NCBI RefSeq assembly: GCF_017569925.1
Contig: NZ_CP050854.1
Span: 1,116,001-1,180,000, forward strand
DNA length: 64,000 nucleotides
Origin: Brenneria izadpanahii
Lineage (GTDB): Bacteria; Pseudomonadota; Gammaproteobacteria; Enterobacterales; Enterobacteriaceae
Direction: 5' to 3'
Shown here: one piece after another, positions 8,438-18,512 of the stretch
Layout: each line of letters opens with the position of its first letter
Position numbering within the stretch: the first letter of the stretch is position 1
Notes under the pieces: generated by a model
What the model saw: the letters and a program-made list of their open reading frames with translations, nothing else
Database searches by the model: none
Told to the model about the DNA's origin: nothing
Made by a program: the position numbers and the translations under genes

Positions 8438-9478
8438 TCAGGCTTTCTTTTCCCCCAGCGCAGAGTGAAATATCCCGTCTTTCACCGCCTGCGGCGTCAC
8501 GATGCCGGTATCCAGCACCCAACCGCTGATTAATGCCGCCGGCGTCACGTCAAAGGCCGGGTTGTAGACCGGCGCATCCTGCGGTGCCCAGCGGCAGCGG
8601 CCGAAGCTGCCTGAGACGCCGGTGACTTCATCGGCGGCGCGTTGTTCAATGGGAATGGCGCCGCCGTCCGGACATGCCGGGTCGTGCGTGGTATGCGGCG
8701 CGGCAACGTAGAAAGGGATCTGGTGATAGTGCGCCAATACGGCCAGACTGTAGGTGCCTATCTTATTGGCGACGTCGCCGTTGGCGGCGATGCGGTCCGC
8801 GCCTACCCATACCGCGTCTACTTTGCCCTGAGCCATCAGGCTGGCGGCCATTGAGTCGCAAATCAGCTGATAGGGGATTCCCAGTTCTCCCAATTCCCAG
8901 GCGGTAAGGCGTCCGCCCTGTAGCAACGGCCGGGTTTCATCCACCCAAACCTGGGTAATCTTTCCCTGTTGATGCGCGCGCAACAGTACGCCGATGGCGG
9001 TGCCGATGCCGGCGGTCGCCAGGCCGCCGGTGTTACAGTGGGTTAACAAACGGCTGTCCGGCGCAACCAGCGTGGCGCCGTGAACGGCTATTTTTTCGCA
9101 CAATCGGCGGTCTTCCTCGACCAGCCGCAGCGCTTCCCGCTGCATGGCGCGGACGAATTGCGGCTGCGCCAGCGCCGCTTTCATCCGATCCAAATTATTC
9201 ATCAAATTAACCGCGGTGGGGCGGGCGGCGCGCAGCGTTTCCAGCGCCTCCGCCAGCTGCGCTTGGGTCAATCCTTGTTCCGCCAGCAGCGCCAGCAGCA
9301 GGCTGGCTGATAGGCCGATAAGCGGCGCGCCGCGCACCCGTAACGCCTGAATATGTTCGACCAGCGTCGTCACGTCCGGGCAGGGCAGCCAGCGCGTTTC
9401 CTGCGGCAGCGATTGCTGATCGAGGATCCAGAGCCGGCCGTCAGCCATCTTTAAGCTGGTGGTGTTAAGTTTCTGCAT
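8438..9478 (-). CDS. mtnA: Methylthioribose-1-phosphate isomerase MtnA
   Basis: A 346-residue eIF2B-like isomerase. Family motifs include [10 protein letters not shown] near residue 47, [16 protein letters not shown] near 150 with the catalytic cysteine, and [20 protein letters not shown] near 230 with the catalytic aspartate. It converts methylthioribose-1-phosphate to methylthioribulose-1-phosphate. It is divergent from mtnK, with MetJ boxes between the two. Confidence 0.94.
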   Translation of the reverse strand: MQKLNTTSLKMADGRLWILDQQSLPQETRWLPCPDVTTLVEHIQALRVRGAPLIGLSASLLLALLAEQGLTQAQLAEALETLRAARPTAVNLMNNLDRMKAALAQPQFVRAMQREALRLVEEDRRLCEKIAVHGATLVAPDSRLLTHCNTGGLATAGIGTAIGVLLRAHQQGKITQVWVDETRPLLQGGRLTAWELGELGIPYQLICDSMAASLMAQGKVDAVWVGADRIAANGDVANKIGTYSLAVLAHYHQIPFYVAAPHTTHDPACPDGGAIPIEQRAADEVTGVSGSFGRCRWAPQDAPVYNPAFDVTPAALISGWVLDTGIVTPQAVKDGIFHSALGEKKA

Positions 9479-9539
9479 GATTGGTTAAATCCATGTTGCG
9501 TTATTGCGTCGATTTTCTTATTCTGCCAATACGCGAAAC

Positions 9540-9571
9540 AGATGTATAGACGTCCAAACGCTTTTATGTCC
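9540..9571. promoter_or_regulatory. MetJ operator between mtnA and mtnK
   Basis: Consecutive 8-mers AGATGTAT, AGACGTCC, AAACGCTT and TTATGTCC show a tandem met-box array; the second differs from AGACGTCT at one base and the fourth is weak. Its position between divergent mtnA and mtnK fits joint control with the mtnUE/mtnBCD promoter. Confidence 0.82.
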
Positions 9572-9622
9572 AAAAGTTGTCTTTCTAAAACATCGTGAAT
9601 GTAAAACAACGAGGGGTTGGCA

Positions 9623-10825
9623 ATGTCACCTTACCGCACCTTTACGGCGGATGATGCCGTGGAATATGCCCGCCGGTATGGCGGAGTGAGCGATCCGCAA
9701 GCGCTGATCGCCGCAGAAGAAATTGGCGACGGTAATCTGAATTTGGTATTTAAAATTCGTGATGCGCAGGGAATAAGCCGGGCGATCGTCAAGCAGGCGC
9801 TGCCCTATGTGCGTTGCGTCGGCGAATCCTGGCCGCTGACGCTGGACCGCGCGCGTATCGAAGCGGAAACGCTGCTGACGCACGCGCGGTTTTGCCCTCA
9901 GCATACGGTTACCGTACTGCATCATGATGCGGAACTGGCGGTAATGGTGCAGGAAGATCTTTCCGACCATCGTATCTGGCGCAGCGAGTTGATTAAGGGA
10001 ATTTACTATCCGCAGGCCGCGGAACAGTTGGGCGAATATCTGGCGCAAACGCTGTTCCATACGTCGGATTTTTATCAGGCTCCGCATGATAAAAAAGCGG
10101 CGGTGAGCCGGTTCACCAACCCTGAATTGTGTCAGATCACGGAAGATTTGTTCTTTACCGACCCTTATATCGATCACGAAAGAAACCGGTTTGAAGCGGT
10201 TCTGTCGGCGGAGGTGCAGGCGCTGCGCGGCGATCGGGCATTGAAGCTGGCGGTGGCGGAATTAAAGCACCGCTTTTTGACCAAGGCGGAAGCGCTGCTG
10301 CACGGCGATATCCATAGCGGCTCGATCTTTGTGGCGCAAGAGCGCTTAAAGGCGATTGACGCCGAGTTCGGCTTTTATGGGCCGATAGGGTTCGACGTAG
10401 GTACGGCGTTGGGCAATCTGCTGCTTAACTACTGCGGCTTACCGGGGCTGCTGGCGCCGCGTGAAGCGGCGGCGGCCAGAGAGCAGCGGCTCGGCGATAT
10501 CCGCACGCTGTGGAATACCTTCGCCGAGCGTTTTTCGCTGCTGAACCGCCATCACGGCCGTGAGCCCTCTTTGGCCGCGTCAGGTTACGCCGAGCAATTT
10601 TTACGGCAGGTATGGCGTGATTCCGTCGGCTATTGCGGCACGGAACTGATTCGCCGCACGATAGGGCTGGCGCACGTCGCCGATCTCGACAGTATTCAGG
10701 ATGACGACGCGCGGGCGGCGTGCCAGCGTCATGCGCTGCATCTCGGCCGGACGTTGATTCTTGCCGCGCCGCATATCGATAACGTGGATGAACTGCTGGC
10801 CCGCGTGCGTCAAAGCGGGGCATAA
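9623..10825 (+). CDS. mtnK: Methylthioribose kinase MtnK
   Basis: A 400-residue kinase with an aminoglycoside-phosphotransferase fold: the nucleotide loop [11 protein letters not shown] near residue 35, the catalytic [12 protein letters not shown] near 230 and the metal-binding IDAEFGFYG near 250. It phosphorylates methylthioribose at the head of the pathway. The ATG at 9623 follows GAGGGG; a TTG two codons earlier is less likely. Confidence 0.94.
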   Translation: MSPYRTFTADDAVEYARRYGGVSDPQALIAAEEIGDGNLNLVFKIRDAQGISRAIVKQALPYVRCVGESWPLTLDRARIEAETLLTHARFCPQHTVTVLHHDAELAVMVQEDLSDHRIWRSELIKGIYYPQAAEQLGEYLAQTLFHTSDFYQAPHDKKAAVSRFTNPELCQITEDLFFTDPYIDHERNRFEAVLSAEVQALRGDRALKLAVAELKHRFLTKAEALLHGDIHSGSIFVAQERLKAIDAEFGFYGPIGFDVGTALGNLLLNYCGLPGLLAPREAAAAREQRLGDIRTLWNTFAERFSLLNRHHGREPSLAASGYAEQFLRQVWRDSVGYCGTELIRRTIGLAHVADLDSIQDDDARAACQRHALHLGRTLILAAPHIDNVDELLARVRQSGA

Positions 10826-10867
10826 GTCCGTTTCTCTGCTTCGGGGCGAGCCGTCGCCCCCTGGCGC

Positions 10868-11221
10868 TTACTTTTTCTTCCCTTTCTCCATCAACGCCTT
10901 CAGATCGGCAAAGGGGTTATGCGTCGCGACGCCGACATCTTTCTGGGCGTCTTCGCCCGCCACCACGGTCGAGCCATAGGTATCCGCATCGGTGTATTTC
11001 GAATGTTCGTGATCGTGACAGTACAGGCACAGCATTTCCCAGTTGCTGCCGTCTTCCGGGTTATTGCTGTGGTCGTGATCGATATGGTGAACGGTCAGTT
11101 CACGCAGGTTGGAATAGACGAATTCGCGTGAGCAGCGCCCGCATACCCACGGAAAGAGTTTCAGCGCTTTTTCACGATAGCCGCTTTCGAGCTTCGCGTA
11201 GTTCTTGGGGATATATGCCAT
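10868..11221 (-). CDS. yajD: HNH nuclease family protein YajD
   Basis: A 117-residue protein of YajD length. Zinc-binding CGRC (residues 27-30) and CLYC (65-68) bracket the HNH signature around HHIDHDHSNN (45-54) and HDHEHS. The cellular role in E. coli is undefined. It lies alone, convergent with mtnK. Confidence 0.85.
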   Translation of the reverse strand: MAYIPKNYAKLESGYREKALKLFPWVCGRCSREFVYSNLRELTVHHIDHDHSNNPEDGSNWEMLCLYCHDHEHSKYTDADTYGSTVVAGEDAQKDVGVATHNPFADLKALMEKGKKK

Positions 11222-11350
11222 GTGCCGATTGCCAATATAAAGGAAATAAGGGTTATTTTAGCTGATTTTCGGCTTGGATCATCTCATCGGAAACATCAAT
11301 GGCAAAATGAATTTTATTGCATCCGCCCCTGACTCGCAGGGGCGGATGGG

Positions 11351-13069
11351 TTATTCCCGTTCCAGACGGGCGTTAAGCGCGTCAATCTCCCGTCGCCATT
11401 GTGCCTGCCGTTGCGGCTTCTGGTGTTTTGGCTTACGCGCCAGATCGTCCGCCAGCAAGGTTTCGAGCGTAATCAGTTGTTCCAACAGATTGTCGCTGTC
11501 CATCTCTGGCTTAGCCGCCGTCTCGGACGGTTGGTCGCCGGGCGCGTCAACTGCGTTATCGCGTAAACGCGCGAAAACCGCCTCAACATCGTGCCATTCG
11601 CTCAGTTCGCCGTTTTCAACCAGCCAAAAGCGGTTACAGCTTTGGCTGATTAAATCGCGATCGTGGCTCACCAGCAGCACGCCGCCTGCAAATTGCGCCA
11701 GTGTTCGCGCCAGCGCCTCTTTGCCGTCCATGTCCAGATGATTGGTCGGCTCATCGAGCATCACCAGCCCATAGCGCGCCAGCGACATGCCGACAAACAG
11801 CAAGCGCGAACGCTCGCCGCCGCTCAGCGTACTGACTTTTTGCCCGTGACGAACCCAGGCGAAACCGGCGCTAATCAACGCTTGTTTACGCGCATCCGGA
11901 GCCGGCGCGAAAGGCTCAAGGGCATCGAACAGCGTATCGTCATCGTTAAGCTGATGCAGCGTCTGGTCGTAATAACCGAGCGTCACGCGTGGATGGAGCG
12001 TCAAACCGTCGGATAAACCCGGCTGTTGGTTATGTCGCCAGATAAGGCGCAACAACGATGATTTTCCGCAGCCGTTGCGCCCCATAATCGCCACGCGATC
12101 GCCGCTTTTCAGCCGCGCCAGCGGCAGGGTAAAGAGCGGCGGCAGGCCGACGGCAGGGGCGACCGGCAACTGCGTCATTTCCAGCAGGCGATCGGCTCGC
12201 AGCGCGTCGCCCTGTAATGACAGCACCCACTGGCTGCCCGCGGTGACATCGGTTTGGCTCTCTTTTAGCCGCTCGACCTGTTTTTCCATCTGTTTTGCTT
12301 TACGCGAGAGATCTTCGTTATCGTAAACCTGACCCCATGTCGCCAGCCGTTTCGCGCTGGCGGTAATGCGGTCGATCTCTTTTTGTTCGGCTTTTTGCCG
12401 GAGCGCATCGGTCTCATCGCTGTCGGCCAGCGCCTGACGCGCGGCGGAGCAGGTAAGCGCGAAGCTGTGCAGCGTCCGATCGCGCAGAACCCAGGTGCTG
12501 TTCGTCACGGCATCCAGTAACCGGCAGTCGTGAGAAACCAGTACGAAACTGCCTGACCAGTGACGTAAAAAATCCTCCAGCCACAGCAGCGTCGGTAAAT
12601 CCAGATGGTTGCCCGGTTCATCAAGCAGCAACAGATCAGGGTGTTGAATCAACGCCCGCGCCAGTAATAAGCGCGTATGCTGCCCACCGCTTAATGTGCC
12701 GGTACACAACGACTGGTCGTTATCATCAAACCCCATCGAGGCCAGAAGCGCCTGCGCCTGCCAACACTGGTTTTCCCGTTCCGCTGGCGGAAACTGGGCC
12801 AGCACCGCCTCCAGCATGGTGAACGGGAGCAGATCTTCCGGTAAATGTTGTTCAACACGCGCCAGCAGGCACCGTCGGGCAACGGAATACAGACCGGATG
12901 TGGGCGGCAGCGATCCGTCGAGAACTTTTAACAGGGTACTTTTACCGCAGCCGTTGTAACCAATCAGGCCAATGCGGTCGCCTTTTTTGACGGTAAAAGA
13001 GATATCGCGAAACAGCGAACCGAACGCCGTATCGACATGGAGGGATTGTGCAGTTAGTAATGTGCTCAT
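11351..13069 (-). CDS. ABC-F family ATPase (two nucleotide-binding domains, no membrane part)
   Basis: A 572-residue protein with duplicated ABC modules: Walker A GYNGCGKST (37-45) and GRNGCGKSS near 330, signatures LSGGQ and LSGGE, and Walker B ending in LLLDEPGNHLD and VMLDEPTNHLD. A basic, coiled linker lies between the modules, and there are no membrane segments. ABC-F proteins bind the ribosomal E site and rescue stalled or antibiotic-bound ribosomes. The N-terminal sequence does not clearly match EttA, Uup, YheS or YbiT, so the subfamily is open. The second Walker B contains the usual catalytic glutamate. It is preceded by a leader ORF and hairpins at 13115-13261. Confidence 0.85.
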   Translation of the reverse strand: MSTLLTAQSLHVDTAFGSLFRDISFTVKKGDRIGLIGYNGCGKSTLLKVLDGSLPPTSGLYSVARRCLLARVEQHLPEDLLPFTMLEAVLAQFPPAERENQCWQAQALLASMGFDDNDQSLCTGTLSGGQHTRLLLARALIQHPDLLLLDEPGNHLDLPTLLWLEDFLRHWSGSFVLVSHDCRLLDAVTNSTWVLRDRTLHSFALTCSAARQALADSDETDALRQKAEQKEIDRITASAKRLATWGQVYDNEDLSRKAKQMEKQVERLKESQTDVTAGSQWVLSLQGDALRADRLLEMTQLPVAPAVGLPPLFTLPLARLKSGDRVAIMGRNGCGKSSLLRLIWRHNQQPGLSDGLTLHPRVTLGYYDQTLHQLNDDDTLFDALEPFAPAPDARKQALISAGFAWVRHGQKVSTLSGGERSRLLFVGMSLARYGLVMLDEPTNHLDMDGKEALARTLAQFAGGVLLVSHDRDLISQSCNRFWLVENGELSEWHDVEAVFARLRDNAVDAPGDQPSETAAKPEMDSDNLLEQLITLETLLADDLARKPKHQKPQRQAQWRREIDALNARLERE

Positions 13070-13114
13070 TGCTTACTCAAGAGTTACAGACGCGTATACG
13101 CCTCGTCAAACATC

Positions 13115-13208
13115 GCTGACGATAACCCGGTAAGCCCGAGAGAAGGGATTCAGTAGTGGACTTCGCTCAAGCCAAAGTTATCGCAGCACGATACCGATAA
13201 CGCTTGAG
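13115..13208 (-). promoter_or_regulatory. Attenuator-like competing hairpins upstream of the ABC-F gene
   Basis: Read on the minus strand, arm 1 (CTCAAGC plus GTTATCG, 13208-13195) lies inside the leader ORF. Arm 2 (CGATAAC at 13183-13177, then TTTG, then GCTTGAG at 13172-13166) spans its stop codon. These form a 7+7 bp stem with a four-base bulge. Arm 3 (GTTATCGTCAGC, 13126-13115) can instead pair with GCTGCGATAAC (13187-13177), 11 bp with one bulged T. The two structures share arm 2 and exclude each other, as in translation-controlled attenuators. Function is inferred. Confidence 0.55.
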
Positions 13209-13261
13209 TGGCGACGATCGCCAAGGTGATGTGAAGTGTAAAACAGTTCACAGCGCAGCAT
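13178..13261 (-). CDS. 27-residue leader peptide ORF upstream of the ABC-F gene
   Basis: The ATG at 13259-13261 is preceded by AAAAGGAGGATAACT, one of the strongest Shine-Dalgarno sequences in the window. The ORF has 27 codons, starts MLRCELFYTSHHLG and ends VIGIVLR before TAA. Its last codons form arm 1 and its stop lies in arm 2 of the competing hairpins. No homology is recognised. The likely role is regulatory: ribosome stalling or slowing here would change expression of the ribosome-acting ABC-F protein. Confidence 0.55.
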   Translation of the reverse strand: MLRCELFYTSHHLGDRRHSSVIGIVLR

Positions 13262-13356
13262 AGTTATCCTCCTTTTCATTTTCCAGTATGTGATTGGGTG
13301 AGTGAATTGTAGCGGGAGTTGAACGCATTGGCTACGCGATATAGACATCGGGGCCG

Positions 13357-15798
13357 TTACGCCGCCTGCGTTTTTTGCGGCGGCTCGCGTTGCGGCCGCG
13401 CTGCCGCCAGCGCATCGGCGGCGAAGTCGTCAACCTTAATCGAGCGTAAGCGGCTGGCTTCGGCTTTGATAAGTATTTGGGCTTCATCCTCGGTAATATT
13501 CCCTTCCGCCAGCGCCTGTTCGGCCAGCTCATCCAGCCGCATAAACGGCAGATGCTTACCGGCGGCTTTCGCTAAGCGCTGATGAATCGGCTCCGCCGCG
13601 ATAATATCCCGCAGCGTTTCTTCCAGCAGACCGACCGGATTGTGCTTGCCGGCGGCCAGATATTGTCCCCGCCCCAAACGGCTGCGAGTGGAAGAGGGGG
13701 TCAGCAGTAGCTTCGCCACTTCATGATCCAAACGATCGGACGGCGCTGCATTGCAGCGGCCCAGCGGCAGAAGGAGGCGTTGCAGTAAGGCGGACGCGGC
13801 GCGGTCAGGAAAATTGCGCAGCAGGTCGGCTAACGCCTGTTCCGCCTGGTAAAGACAGTCTTGAACGCCCCAGTGCACCAATGGCAGATCGGCTTGCTGG
13901 CGTCCTTCCTCGTCATAGCGTTTCAGCGTGGCGGAGGCCAGGTAAAGCTGGCTGAGAATATCTCCCAGACGGGCGGAAATACGTTCGCGCCGTTTCAGGC
14001 CGCCGCCCAGTATCGCCATGGAGATATCGGCCAATAGCGCCATATTCGCGCTGAGGCGGTTCAGCCGCTGATAATAACGTCGAGTCTCGTCATTAACCGG
14101 CGCGCGGCTCAGGCGGCCGTTGGTTAAACCAAGCCACAGACTGCGTACTGCGCTGCCGCCAATGTGGCCGATATGACCGAACAGCGCGCGATCGAAACGC
14201 GGAAGATCCCCATGCAGCGCCGCCGCCATCTCTTCCAGCACATACGGATGGCAACGGATCGCCCCCTGACCGAAAATAATCATGCTGCGGGTCAGAATAT
14301 TCGCGCCCTCAACGGTAATGGCGATGGGGGAACCCTGGTAGACGCGGGCCAGAAAGTTGGAGGGACCAAGGCAGATGCCTTTTCCTCCGGTAATATCCAT
14401 TGCGTCCATCACCGCGCGCTGACCGCGCTGGGTACAGTGATATTTTACAATGGCGGATAGCACCGCCGGTTTCTCACCCAGCATAATTCCGTTGGTAATC
14501 AACGTTGAGGCGGCATCCATCACATAAAGGTTGCCGGCGATGCGCGCCAGCGGTTCCTCTATCCCCTCCATCTTACCGATAGGAACTTTGAACTGACGGC
14601 GAATACGAGCATAGGCGCCGACGCCAAGGGCGATTGATTTCAGTCCGCCGGTGGCATTGGCCGGCAGCGTGATGCCGCGCCCGACGGACAGGCATTCCAT
14701 CAGCATTCGCCACCCTTGTCCGGCCATTTGCGGGCCGCCGATGATGTAGTCCAGCGGTACGAAGATGTTTTCCCCCTGGGTCGGCCCGTTCTGAAACGGG
14801 ATGTTCAGCGGGAAATGACGACGGCCGATTTGTACTCCGTCGGTAGCGGTGGGGATAAGGGCGCAGGTAATGCCCATATCTTCCGTTTCTCCCAGCAGAT
14901 GGTCCGGATCGTACAGTTTGAAGGCCAGACCGAGCACGGTGGCTACCGGCGCCAGCGTGATGTAGCGCTTATTCCATGTCAGGCGCATGCCCAGCGTCTG
15001 TTTACCCTGCCAGAGTCCATAACACACCACGCCGCTGTCCGGAATCGAACCGGCGTCGGAGCCCGCTTCCGGGCTGGTCAGCGCAAAACAGGGAATTTCC
15101 TGACCCCGCGCCAGACGGGGCAGATAGTAATCTTTCTGTTGGTCCGTGCCGTAGTGTTGCAGCAGTTCCCCCGGGCCCAGCGAGTTGGGCACGCCGACGG
15201 TGATCGCCAGAATACTGGAGACGCCGGCCAGCTTTTGTAGCACTAGCGCCTGAGCGTAGGCGGAAAACTCCAATCCGCCGTACTGCTTTTTGATGATCAG
15301 CGCGAAGAAACGATGCTGTTTCAAAAACGCCCACAATTGCGGCGGCAGGTCGGCAAGCTCGTGGGTAATTTCAAAATCGTTCGCCATACGGCAGGCTTCT
15401 TCGACCGGCCCATTAATGAAAGCCTGTTCTTCGGCGCTCAGCCGCGGCGGCGGATAGTGATGCAGTTTTTTCCAGTCCGGCGCGCCGCGGAACAATTCCC
15501 CTTCCCACCAGGTGGTTCCCGCATTGATGGCCTCTTTTTCCGTATTCGACATCGGCGGCATGACTTTCTGAAACCGAGGCAGCGCGGCGGCCGAGAAGAA
15601 TTTGCGGCGCAGCGGCGGAACGTTGAACGGCATCAGTAAGACAACCAGCGGGATAATCAGCCAGACGGGCCATACCGATATGACTGACATGATTGCAAAA
15701 TAGGCCAGCAGAATCACGCTGCCTAACAGCAGGTTGAGCCGATGGTAGAACATGGCGCCGATGATGATCGATAAGAGAAGAATGCTGACAGCAACCAT
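13357..15798 (-). CDS. fadE: Acyl-CoA dehydrogenase FadE
   Basis: The 813 residues match the long enterobacterial FadE. Two hydrophobic segments fill roughly residues 1-60, then comes an acyl-CoA dehydrogenase core with [15 protein letters not shown] near 225 and [22 protein letters not shown] near 500. It catalyses the first oxidation step of fatty-acid beta-oxidation at the inner membrane, passing electrons to the ETF system. It is divergent from gmhA, as in E. coli, with a FadR box at 15890-15906. Confidence 0.94.
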   Translation of the reverse strand: MVAVSILLLSIIIGAMFYHRLNLLLGSVILLAYFAIMSVISVWPVWLIIPLVVLLMPFNVPPLRRKFFSAAALPRFQKVMPPMSNTEKEAINAGTTWWEGELFRGAPDWKKLHHYPPPRLSAEEQAFINGPVEEACRMANDFEITHELADLPPQLWAFLKQHRFFALIIKKQYGGLEFSAYAQALVLQKLAGVSSILAITVGVPNSLGPGELLQHYGTDQQKDYYLPRLARGQEIPCFALTSPEAGSDAGSIPDSGVVCYGLWQGKQTLGMRLTWNKRYITLAPVATVLGLAFKLYDPDHLLGETEDMGITCALIPTATDGVQIGRRHFPLNIPFQNGPTQGENIFVPLDYIIGGPQMAGQGWRMLMECLSVGRGITLPANATGGLKSIALGVGAYARIRRQFKVPIGKMEGIEEPLARIAGNLYVMDAASTLITNGIMLGEKPAVLSAIVKYHCTQRGQRAVMDAMDITGGKGICLGPSNFLARVYQGSPIAITVEGANILTRSMIIFGQGAIRCHPYVLEEMAAALHGDLPRFDRALFGHIGHIGGSAVRSLWLGLTNGRLSRAPVNDETRRYYQRLNRLSANMALLADISMAILGGGLKRRERISARLGDILSQLYLASATLKRYDEEGRQQADLPLVHWGVQDCLYQAEQALADLLRNFPDRAASALLQRLLLPLGRCNAAPSDRLDHEVAKLLLTPSSTRSRLGRGQYLAAGKHNPVGLLEETLRDIIAAEPIHQRLAKAAGKHLPFMRLDELAEQALAEGNITEDEAQILIKAEASRLRSIKVDDFAADALAAARPQREPPQKTQAA

Positions 15799-15889
15799 TG
15801 CGTGTCTCCAGCGTTGTCGTCGAATTCAGAAACGCATTCCATCCGCTTTCTTCTGGCCGTTACACCCAATGGAAGCGTCGCTGGCTGAC

Positions 15890-15906
15890 AACAGGTCTGA
15901 CCTGTG
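15890..15906. promoter_or_regulatory. FadR operator of fadE
   Basis: The palindrome ACAGGTC-T-GACCTGT (15891-15905) keeps the FadR core GGTCNGACC and lies about 90 bp upstream of fadE. FadR represses fad genes unless long-chain acyl-CoA is present. The 321-bp spacer to gmhA holds no ORF that can be supported. Confidence 0.8.
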
Positions 15907-16119
15907 GGTTATGTTTGTTGTAGTTTAGCTGCCGATTTTTATCAATTTGTTTACATCATAATTACAACTAAACTCACAATCTAAGACGCTATCCGGCATT
16001 TTCTGATTGCCGTCAGCGATCCTGACGATCGTGACATTGCGCGCTTCTCGCTGTTTAGGCGATCCGCTACACTGCATAACAGAATATGATGATGTCACCG
16101 GACAAATTGAGAGGATTCC

Positions 16120-16704
16120 ATGTATCAGGACTTAATCCGTAGTGAGCTGAAAGAAGCGGCGGAAACGCTGAATGCGTTTTTGAGTGATGATGCGAATATT
16201 CAGTCTATTCAAAATGCGGCGGTACTGCTGGCCGATGCATTTAAATCAGGCGGGAAAGTCATTTCCTGCGGTAATGGCGGTTCCCACTGCGATGCGATGC
16301 ATTTTGCCGAAGAGCTGACCGGCCGCTATAGGGAAAACCGTCCGGGCTACCCGGCGATTGCCATTTCTGATCCGAGCCATCTTTCCTGTGTCAGCAACGA
16401 CTTTGGCTATGATTTTGTTTTTTCTCGTTATGTTGAATCCCTGGGCCGTGAAGGCGATGTGCTGTTGGGGATCTCAACTTCCGGCAACTCCGGCAATATT
16501 ATTAAAGCCATCGCAGCGGCTAAGGCCAAAGGCATGAAAGTTATCACGCTGACGGGCAAAGACGGCGGCAAAATGGCCGGTACGGCGGATGTGGAAATCC
16601 GCGTGCCCCATTTCGGTTACGCCGACCGTATTCAGGAAATCCATATCAAGGTGATTCATATCCTGATCCAGCTGATCGAAAAAGAGATGGTTGCTAACGG
16701 ATAA
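16120..16704 (+). CDS. gmhA: Phosphoheptose isomerase GmhA (LpcA)
   Basis: A 194-residue SIS-domain enzyme with [20 protein letters not shown] near residue 50 and [12 protein letters not shown] near 117. It converts sedoheptulose-7-phosphate to heptose-7-phosphate for the LPS inner core. A GAGAGGA-type Shine-Dalgarno precedes the ATG. The fadE/gmhA/yafJ/yafK order is that of E. coli. Confidence 0.95.
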   Translation: MYQDLIRSELKEAAETLNAFLSDDANIQSIQNAAVLLADAFKSGGKVISCGNGGSHCDAMHFAEELTGRYRENRPGYPAIAISDPSHLSCVSNDFGYDFVFSRYVESLGREGDVLLGISTSGNSGNIIKAIAAAKAKGMKVITLTGKDGGKMAGTADVEIRVPHFGYADRIQEIHIKVIHILIQLIEKEMVANG

Positions 16705-16738
16705 CGGAAGACGCGCAAGAGAGGTTAAGAGATTTACC

Positions 16739-17506
16739 ATGTGTGAACTGCTTGGGATGAGCGCAAACGTACCGACCGATATCTGTTTCAGTTTTACCGG
16801 GTTGGTGCAGCGTGGCGGTCTGACGGGGCCGCACCGGGATGGTTGGGGAATTACGTTTTATGAAGGGCATGGCTGCCGGACGTTCAAGGATCCCCTGCCA
16901 AGCTGTAGCTCGCCGATAGCCCGGTTGGTGCAGGACTATCCGATTAAATCCTGCGCTGTGGTGTCGCATATCCGTCAGGCGAATCGGGGATCCGTGGCGC
17001 TGGAAAATACCCATCCGTTTACGCGCGAACTTTGGGGCAGGAACTGGACGTTCGCCCATAACGGGCAATTAAAAGGGTATCGTTCGTTAAAAACCGGCAC
17101 GTTCCGGCCTGTCGGCCAGACGGACAGCGAATATGCGTTCTGTTGGCTGCTGTATCAACTGTCGCAACGCTATCCGCGCACGCCGGGAAACTGGCCCGCG
17201 GTGTTTCGCTATATTGCCGGGCAGGCGGATTTGCTGCGGAAAAAGGGCGTGTTTAACATGCTGCTGTCCGACGGGCAATTTGTGATGGGGTACTGCTCCA
17301 CCAATCTTTATTGGATCACCCGGCGCGCGCCGTTTGGTAAGGCGACGTTGCTGGATCAGGATGTGGAAATTGATTTTCAACAACAGACCACGCCGAACGA
17401 CGTCGTCACGGTGTTGGCGACGCAGCCGCTGACGGGAAATGAAACCTGGCATAAGATCATGCCAGGCGAATTCGTCTTATTTTGTTTCGGTGAACGCGTA
17501 ATTTGA
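16739..17506 (+). CDS. yafJ: Class II glutamine amidotransferase YafJ
   Basis: A 255-residue Ntn-type amidotransferase. The start at 16739 puts Cys2 (MCELLGMS) as the nucleophile, which decides it over an upstream ATG. Further motifs are RGGLTGPHRDGWG near 24 and FAHNGQLKGY near 107. The acceptor substrate is unknown. It follows gmhA closely, and its 3' end overlaps convergent yafK by 30 bp. Confidence 0.9.
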   Translation: MCELLGMSANVPTDICFSFTGLVQRGGLTGPHRDGWGITFYEGHGCRTFKDPLPSCSSPIARLVQDYPIKSCAVVSHIRQANRGSVALENTHPFTRELWGRNWTFAHNGQLKGYRSLKTGTFRPVGQTDSEYAFCWLLYQLSQRYPRTPGNWPAVFRYIAGQADLLRKKGVFNMLLSDGQFVMGYCSTNLYWITRRAPFGKATLLDQDVEIDFQQQTTPNDVVTVLATQPLTGNETWHKIMPGEFVLFCFGERVI

Positions 17507-18208
17507 TACCGGCTTGCTGGTCATCAACGGCGGATTGACGACGTACTGCCCGTTGAACACCGTGATGGCCGGTGGCTGATAATGTTGATTGAAATAGGCA
17601 TAGCCCGGCTGCAACTGACGCCAGAACGAGTAGTAGGTGGAATTACGGTGGCGTTGCATATTGCGCTCCGTCATGCGGAACGGGTAAATGGCGAGCTCTA
17701 TTTTCGCCTGCCCGTTAAGCAGCGCCTGTTCGGCGTAACGATAGATCTCGTCAATGTAATTATTGGTCATGGCGTAGCAGCCCACCGAAACGCATTCACC
17801 GTGGATCATCAGATAACGGCCGGAATACCCTTGTGATTTATCATATTCGTTGGGAAATCCAATATTAATCGCACGATAATAACGGCTGTCCGGTTTGAGC
17901 TGGCGGAGATCGATCTGATAGAAACCCTCAGGGCTTTTCAAATCCCCCTCGATACGTTTCGGCCCAAGACCGCCCGAATATTTACAAATTGGATAATTTT
18001 CCAATAAGCGATATTCATTTCCTATTTTTGCGTAGAGTTCTAATACTCTCTCTTCCTTAAATATCTGAATATAGATCGGAGAGCCCAATAATTGCCGCTT
18101 TAAATTTTTTGCTATCGGCGCGGGTTCACTGGCTTCACTGGCGGAGCAGGTAACAGCAAGGGATGGCAAAAAAAACAGCATCGCAAATGACAGCGCGATT
18201 TTTTGCAT
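17477..18208 (-). CDS. yafK: L,D-transpeptidase family protein YafK (DpaA-like)
   Basis: A 243-residue periplasmic protein with a signal peptide (hydrophobic residues 5-21). The YkuD catalytic motif is HGECVSVGCYAM near residue 135. E. coli YafK/DpaA detaches Braun lipoprotein from peptidoglycan instead of cross-linking it. The length and the YSGGLGPKRIEGD motif match YafK closely. Confidence 0.9.
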   Translation of the reverse strand: MQKIALSFAMLFFLPSLAVTCSASEASEPAPIAKNLKRQLLGSPIYIQIFKEERVLELYAKIGNEYRLLENYPICKYSGGLGPKRIEGDLKSPEGFYQIDLRQLKPDSRYYRAINIGFPNEYDKSQGYSGRYLMIHGECVSVGCYAMTNNYIDEIYRYAEQALLNGQAKIELAIYPFRMTERNMQRHRNSTYYSFWRQLQPGYAYFNQHYQPPAITVFNGQYVVNPPLMTSKPVSNYAFTETK

Positions 18209-18495
18209 TGTTGATCCTGGTAAATAAAAGCTGTGCTACAAAACAACGGGGATAACTATTGTCTGTCTTCCCGTATTCCTTTTGCCATTAGGCGAATATA
18301 AAACGGTTTCACATTATCACTGCCTTAATTTTAATCAAGAGTGAAAACCGATAAAAAAGCTAATTTCATGATGAAAGCGTTGCGCGGAGGTTTATCCGCC
18401 AGGCTGACTATAAAAAATAGTGTTTAAGGGACAACAGTTTTACGAAAATGACGTTTGCTGCTGCCCATTATTTATTCAGATGGGAAAGCGTAACA

Positions 18496-18512
18496 TGTAA
18501 TCAGTGATTACA
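18496..18512. terminator. Perfect palindrome at the end of yafE
   Basis: TGTAATCA-G-TGATTACA is a 17-bp perfect palindrome that includes the yafE stop codon. It could act as a weak terminator or a binding site; no T run follows. The remaining 18209-18495 spacer between yafE and yafK shows nothing else that can be supported. Confidence 0.35.

Noticed and set aside
13092..13121. A second tiny leader ORF (nine codons, MFDEAYTRL) before the ABC-F gene
   Set aside because: No Shine-Dalgarno sequence and partly within arm 3; kept only as a possibility, not listed.
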